Assembly (NCBI RefSeq): GCF_000621805.1
Contig: NZ_JHXH01000004.1
Location: 62,001 to 126,000, forward strand
Direction: 5' to 3'
From: Ruminococcus sp. FC2018
GTDB taxonomy: Bacteria; Bacillota; Clostridia; Oscillospirales; Ruminococcaceae
DNA: 64,000 bases
Part shown: piece by piece, positions 61,037 to 64,000 of the stretch
Layout of the letters: each line of letters opens with the position of its first letter
Numbering within the stretch: the stretch's first letter is position 1
Translations under genes and position numbers: made by a program
Notes under the pieces: model-generated
Database searches by the model: none
What the model saw: only the letters and a program-made list of their open reading frames with translations
Told to the model about the DNA's origin: nothing

Positions 61037-61332
61037 GAGGATCGGGACACGGACGTAAGAGCCGTCAGATCAAAATTCAATGATTTACATAAGACTTTAC
61101 CGCCTTGCCTGATGGAACACGAACTAATTTCAGACCTTCAAAGCAAGGCTGCCATATTTTACAACTGAATATTTACGGCTTGGATGCCAAATTGACGTAA
61201 CGTTTTTATTATATTGGAATGGAGTTGTTTCCCATGCACGATTTTGATTATTTTGACGAGAAAGAAATATGATGAAAGAGTGATTCCGGTGTAATATGTA
61301 TTTTAGCTTGTAATATCTCGTATATATGTTTT

Positions 61333-61532
61333 AGGAGTGATGCACTATGAAAATAGTTTGCACAAGGTTCTTGAACATCTGAAATTAAGGAGTGAGTCCG
61401 CCAAGACATTTACGAGTTTGAAGCTCTTTTTAAAAGAATTCTGAACTATTTTTACAGACGGGAGTGGTGCACTATGAAAATGCTGTGCACAAAGTGTTTG
61501 AATATTTGACAGACAGGAGTGAGACCGCCAGA
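61333..61532 (+). repeat. Direct repeat of a 73-nt unit within the large RNA
   Basis: Units 61333-61405 and 61460-61532 are about 75 percent identical and 127 nt apart. Each has GGAGTG, a TGCAC...GTGCAC or TGCA...TGCA hairpin around ATGAAAAT, TTGAA, a TGA and GGAGTGAG-CCGCCA. Both could encode an 11-residue peptide (MKIVCTRFLNI and MKMLCTKCLNI). Confidence 0.75.
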
Positions 61533-62040
61533 AAGTTCAGTTTTTAAGCTTTAGTTGAAAGCTTTACTTGATTTGATATCATTCTATCCGAAAGGAAATT
61601 AAACCAATGGCTTGATTAAACGCATTTTACAATGCACGTACTTAAATTATTACTTTTACCATGTCCGCAGATCTCATATTTCCATAGGTAATAAATCCGG
61701 CAGGTCGGTGTTTTTTCGACAGCCCGGACCTTTTCGGAGATTGATCCGAGAGAAATAGCTGATTTCTGTCGACGAAATTCTATGAAGGGCGTGAGTCCAA
61801 AGTACAATTTATGATTTCAATTTGACTTTACGATAATTAACCGAAAGGTGTGAGTCCGAAATTCTGTTTTAAATGAATGATGTGAACAGCGTTTGTTCAC
61901 TCACAGGACGTTTAATTCTACGAAAGGTGTAAAGTCCAATGGCTTAATTTGATTTCAAACCAATTATTCTTTTTGATTGGAGTGAGTTGCGATGTGCTAA
62001 CCAATTTTAGTACATATGCATTTAGATAGTTGAAATATAC

Positions 62041-62070
62041 AGAGAGCAGCGTTTTTGCTGCTCTCTTTTG
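62041..62070 (+). terminator. Terminator of the large gene-free unit
   Basis: Stem AGAGAGCAGC / GCTGCTCTCT with a 6-nt T-rich loop, then TTTTG. Confidence 0.9.
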
Positions 62071-62096
62071 CTTGTATGCTAATGTATACAATAAAA

Positions 62097-62123
62097 TGCC
62101 CACTGCCTGAATGACAGTGGGCA
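62097..62123 (-). terminator. Terminator of the aldo/keto reductase gene
   Basis: On the minus strand, stem TGCCCACTG / CAGTGGGCA with a 9-nt loop, then TTTTATTG. Confidence 0.85.
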
Positions 62124-62133
62124 TAGATCGTTG

Positions 62134-63102
62134 TCATATCTTGTTTTCAAGAAATGCTACCGTTTTTTCATCGTACCTCAGATCCTGAGCAGCCATGTTT
62201 TCTTCTATCTGCCACGGTCTGGAAGCCGCAAACACAGAGGTTACAAAAAACGGCTGGCTGGAAAGATATCCAAAGGGTATTACTGCCGGAGATGCGCCGG
62301 TCCTTGCACTGAGTTCCTTTACCCTGGCAAGCCTTGCAAGGTTTGCAGTGCTTGCATACTGACCCTCCGGGAGATACTGGGCAGCGTCGCCCTTGGCAAG
62401 CTTTGAAAAGAAGCCCTTAGCCTGCGGTGAAAACGCCATAAGCGGAAATTTGTTCTCGCTGTACCAGCGAAACTCCCTTGTGTCCATGCAAACAAGTGTG
62501 GGATCGCCCAGAATACTGCTGCTTGCGTGTGCAAGGCTGTAATAGATCTGACTTATCCTGATCGGCTCCATGCCGTTTTTTGCTGCAAAATCATTTGCCG
62601 CCTGTATCCTCTGGCATGACCAGTTTGATACGCCGATAAAGTGCGCCTTTCCGCTTTGGTATATATCATTGAGCACAGGCATTATCTCCTCAACAGGGAC
62701 CTTTGTATCGTCACGGTGCAGGAAAAATATATCCACATGATCTGTGCCAAGACATTCAAGGCTGTCATTTATGTCCTTTTCAAGGTCTTCCCTGCTCAGT
62801 CGGTTCTCGTCCATGTGTCCCATGGCAGGGTGACCGCCCTTTGTCGCCAGAACTATTTTATCACGGTTATTGCGTGCCTTTATCCACCGCCCGATAACTC
62901 CCTCGCTTGAATTATGACCGTCCTCCAGCCAGTCGCAGTAGACCCTTGCGGTATCTATAAACCAACCACCGCAGGAGCAATATGTATCCAGAAGCTCAAA
63001 ATACACATCGTCATTGTCGTGGCGCATGAAATCACTTGTGCCAAAAGTGAGCGAAGGCAGCTCTATCTGGTATTTTTCGTTTTTCAGCGTGTAGCTTATC
63101 AT
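62134..63102 (-). CDS. Aldo/keto reductase
   Basis: A 322-residue NADPH-dependent oxidoreductase with a (beta-alpha)8 barrel. Catalytic residues are in FIDTARVYCDW (Asp and Tyr), ATKGGHP (Lys) and FFLHRDDTKVPVEE (His). GKAHFIGVSNWSCQRIQ is the family signature and ASTANLARLARVKELSARTGASPAVIPFGYL the cofactor region. The substrate is unknown; similar proteins are often annotated near sugar metabolism. The ATG at 63102 is chosen because AAGGGGGAG precedes it; an ATG three codons earlier overlaps that site. Confidence 0.92.
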   Translation of the reverse strand: MISYTLKNEKYQIELPSLTFGTSDFMRHDNDDVYFELLDTYCSCGGWFIDTARVYCDWLEDGHNSSEGVIGRWIKARNNRDKIVLATKGGHPAMGHMDENRLSREDLEKDINDSLECLGTDHVDIFFLHRDDTKVPVEEIMPVLNDIYQSGKAHFIGVSNWSCQRIQAANDFAAKNGMEPIRISQIYYSLAHASSSILGDPTLVCMDTREFRWYSENKFPLMAFSPQAKGFFSKLAKGDAAQYLPEGQYASTANLARLARVKELSARTGASPAVIPFGYLSSQPFFVTSVFAASRPWQIEENMAAQDLRYDEKTVAFLENKI

Positions 63103-63267
63103 ATTACACATCTCCCCCTTATATAATTCAATCAACTACAAGAAAAGTATATCATAAATTTTACGCCAATTTCAAAATTTTTTGTTAAATTATTCACAAC
63201 ATATTGGTACAACAAATATATGCTTTTAATCAACAGCATATGATTTTTTAGCAACGGAGGTTTTATC

Positions 63268-63525
63268 ATGGAAGATATCGAATACAGATACGATACCCAG
63301 CTTCTTATTGATGCTGAAAACCTTGACGAGGACGAGGTAAGCGAATACTTTGAGAAAAACTTTAAAGGCGACTGCCTGCTGGCTATAGGTGACGAAGAGG
63401 TAATGAAGATACATTATCACACCAATGAGCCATGGAAGGTCCTGGAGTACTGCGCAAGCCTGGGAGAGATCTATGATATCGTCGTTGAGGATATGGACAG
63501 ACAGTCAAGAGGTCTGAAGGGTTGA
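63268..63525 (+). CDS. Stand-alone FakA-type C-terminal domain protein (DAK phosphatase-like)
   Basis: An 85-residue protein resembling the domain that follows DhaL in FakA, the fatty-acid kinase. YRYDTQLLIDAENLDEDEV, KGDCLLAIGDEEVMKIHYHTNEPWKVLEYCASLGEIYDI and VVEDMDRQ match the pattern YDTEFLI / GDSLVVVGDDDLVKVHVHTNDPG / IENM--Q. The DhaL kinase domain is absent, so this is not a kinase by itself. It may be a relic or a regulatory subunit. The ribosome site GGAGG and the terminator overlapping its stop argue that it is a real gene. Confidence 0.75.
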   Translation: MEDIEYRYDTQLLIDAENLDEDEVSEYFEKNFKGDCLLAIGDEEVMKIHYHTNEPWKVLEYCASLGEIYDIVVEDMDRQSRGLKG

Positions 63526-63540
63526 ACCCTTCGGACTTTT
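63510..63540 (+). terminator. Terminator of the FakA-type domain gene
   Basis: Stem GTCTGAAGGG / CCCTTCGGAC with a 5-nt loop holding the stop codon, then five T. Confidence 0.9.
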
Positions 63541-63601
63541 TGCTTTTGATGGCGCAGATACGCTGTTTTTGCCCTTGTGAAGAAAAAATTGCGAAAAGGG
63601 C

Positions 63602-63630
63602 TTGACAAGTAAGTTTACTTGATATATAAT
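63602..63630 (+). promoter_or_regulatory. Promoter of ylxM
   Basis: TTGACA (63602-63607), 17 bp, TATAAT (63625-63630). AAGTAA-GT-TTACTT (63607-63620) forms a small palindrome in the spacer. Confidence 0.85.
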
Positions 63631-63684
63631 TAGATGTGTTGTAAAGGCAATCAGCTTTACATTTTTGGAAAGGAGACGGTCTTC

Positions 63685-64000
63685 TTGAGCAAGAATTTAG
63701 GAATGTGTCAGCTTCTTGATCTGTATGGCGGTCTGCTTACCGAGAAACAGCGTGACATAATGGATATGTACTATAACGATGATTTTTCACTTGGCGAGAT
63801 CGCAGACCATTACGATATTTCCCGCCAGGGTGTCCACGATGCGATCAAGCGGGGTGATGAAGCCCTTGAGGAATACGAAAGCAAGCTGGGACTGCTGGAC
63901 GCAGACAACGCTCACAAGCAGGAAATACTTGAATACAAAAAGCTTGCGCTGGATGCATTCAACGAGTGTAATGCCCATCGCTCCTTCCGCTCGGTAGCCG
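63685..64000 (+). CDS. ylxM: YlxM family signal-recognition-particle-associated protein, 3' end cut
   Basis: The first 105 residues are visible. The helix-turn-helix core EKQRDIMDMYYNDDFSLGEIADHYDISRQGVHDAIKRGDEAL is the YlxM (UPF0122) signature. YlxM is encoded next to ffh in Firmicutes and modulates the signal recognition particle GTPase, so ffh is expected just past base 64000. The start is TTG at 63685, 10 bases after AAGGAG; the next in-frame ATG is at 63703 and lacks a ribosome site. The usual length is about 110-120 residues, so little is missing. Confidence 0.92.
   Translation, partial: MSKNLGMCQLLDLYGGLLTEKQRDIMDMYYNDDFSLGEIADHYDISRQGVHDAIKRGDEALEEYESKLGLLDADNAHKQEILEYKKLALDAFNECNAHRSFRSVA

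Larger units (their letters stand above)
60683..62070 (+). ncRNA. Candidate large non-coding RNA, about 1.4 kb, with repeated motif
   Basis: A promoter (60648-60676) and a terminator (62041-62070) bracket about 1390 nt with no gene of normal size on either strand. The first 400 nt are GC-richer and structured: CTCAC/GTGAG at about 60704-60719, GGAGTT/AACTCC at about 60918-60942, ACGG/CCGT near 61050. From 60964 on, a degenerate motif GAAAGG-N-GTGAGTCC recurs about 12 times: near 60964, 61218, 61274, 61333, 61387, 61460, 61515, 61590, 61784, 61843, 61922 and 61975. Most neighbouring copies are 52-79 nt apart. It does not match tmRNA, RNase P RNA, 6S RNA or a group I/II intron core as far as I can see. 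Confidence 0.65.

Noticed and set aside
61616-61807. 63-codon minus-strand ORF in the large RNA region
   Set aside because: It has no ribosome site and no terminator on that strand; it is likely chance.
61333-61990. CRISPR array in the repeated region
   Set aside because: The repeats are degenerate, of uneven spacing (52 to 79 nt with gaps near 200), contain differing hairpins, and no cas gene is near.
60683-62070. tmRNA, RNase P RNA, hammerhead ribozyme or group II intron as identity of the large RNA
   Set aside because: I found no tRNA-like CCA end with T-loop, no P4 core of RNase P, no CTGATGA hammerhead core and no domain V hairpin of group II introns.

Overview
The window reads as chromosomal DNA from a low-to-mid G+C Gram-positive anaerobe of the class Clostridia, most likely a Ruminococcus-like member of the Oscillospiraceae (inference, not proven). 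The grounds are strong AAGGAGG ribosome sites, TTGACA/TATAAT promoters with 17-bp spacing, T-box and S-box riboswitches, AdhE fermentation, a GGGtGRT/NifU-like pair, YlxM, DprA and a Spo0A-type DNA-binding protein. No rRNA, tRNA, CRISPR array, phage gene or transposase gene was seen. Most of the window is ordinary core genome in short operons on both strands.

Layout. 1-6.1 kb: uvrB (cut by the left edge), a pseudouridine synthase, a PHP phosphoesterase, malic enzyme, a TSCPD protein, a tiny membrane peptide and ung. 6.1-8.5 kb: a YolD-like protein and a Y-family DNA polymerase behind an SOS-like promoter, with a 368-bp inverted-repeat element between promoter and gene. 8.6-19.3 kb: an SpoU-type methyltransferase, a beta-solenoid lipoprotein, the GGGtGRT/NifU-like pair, purA, metK under a SAM-I riboswitch, a P-loop ATPase, a VanY-like carboxypeptidase and dprA. 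19.3-24.5 kb: a minus-strand glycan operon (PIG-L deacetylase, YfhO membrane protein, GlgB). 24.6-33 kb: leuA under a leucine T-box, then ddl-murI-DUF1934-argS-DUF218-GNAT and a eukaryotic-type HisA. 33-37.2 kb: aconitase, a Tyr/Gln/Asn-rich membrane protein and eukaryotic-type NADP isocitrate dehydrogenase. 37.2-48 kb: an ECF sigma factor with its anti-sigma factor, lipoproteins, a kinase-like protein, adhE, and nadB-nadC-DUF3795-nucleoside phosphorylase. 48-59.6 kb: an AI-2E exporter-type protein, trpS under a tryptophan T-box, a second inverted-repeat element ahead of an unknown gene with rnhA and mnmA, thrH, a lipoprotein serpin, an FkbM methyltransferase, a PH-like protein, a Spo0A-like regulator and a CAP-domain lipoprotein. 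59.7-64 kb: a DUF1292 gene, a roughly 1.4-kb gene-free transcription unit, an aldo/keto reductase, a stand-alone FakA-type domain and the start of ylxM.

Two things stand out. First, positions 60648-62070 carry a perfect promoter and a strong terminator but no gene of normal size. The stretch between holds a structured 5' part followed by about a dozen degenerate copies of a GAAAGG-N-GTGAGTCC motif, two of them inside a 73-nt direct repeat. It is a candidate large non-coding RNA of a type I cannot name. Second, the elements at 8129-8496 and 51057-51542 share 14-bp terminal inverted repeats and an internal block. Both sit exactly 1 bp after a -10 box and 3-7 bp before an AAGGAGG site. They are either a MITE family with a precise promoter target or a conserved structured mRNA leader. 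Other points of note are a two-hairpin clover structure after the VanY-like gene, a Spo0A-like protein lacking the phospho-acceptor aspartate, and a serpin whose ribosome site can be hidden in a hairpin.
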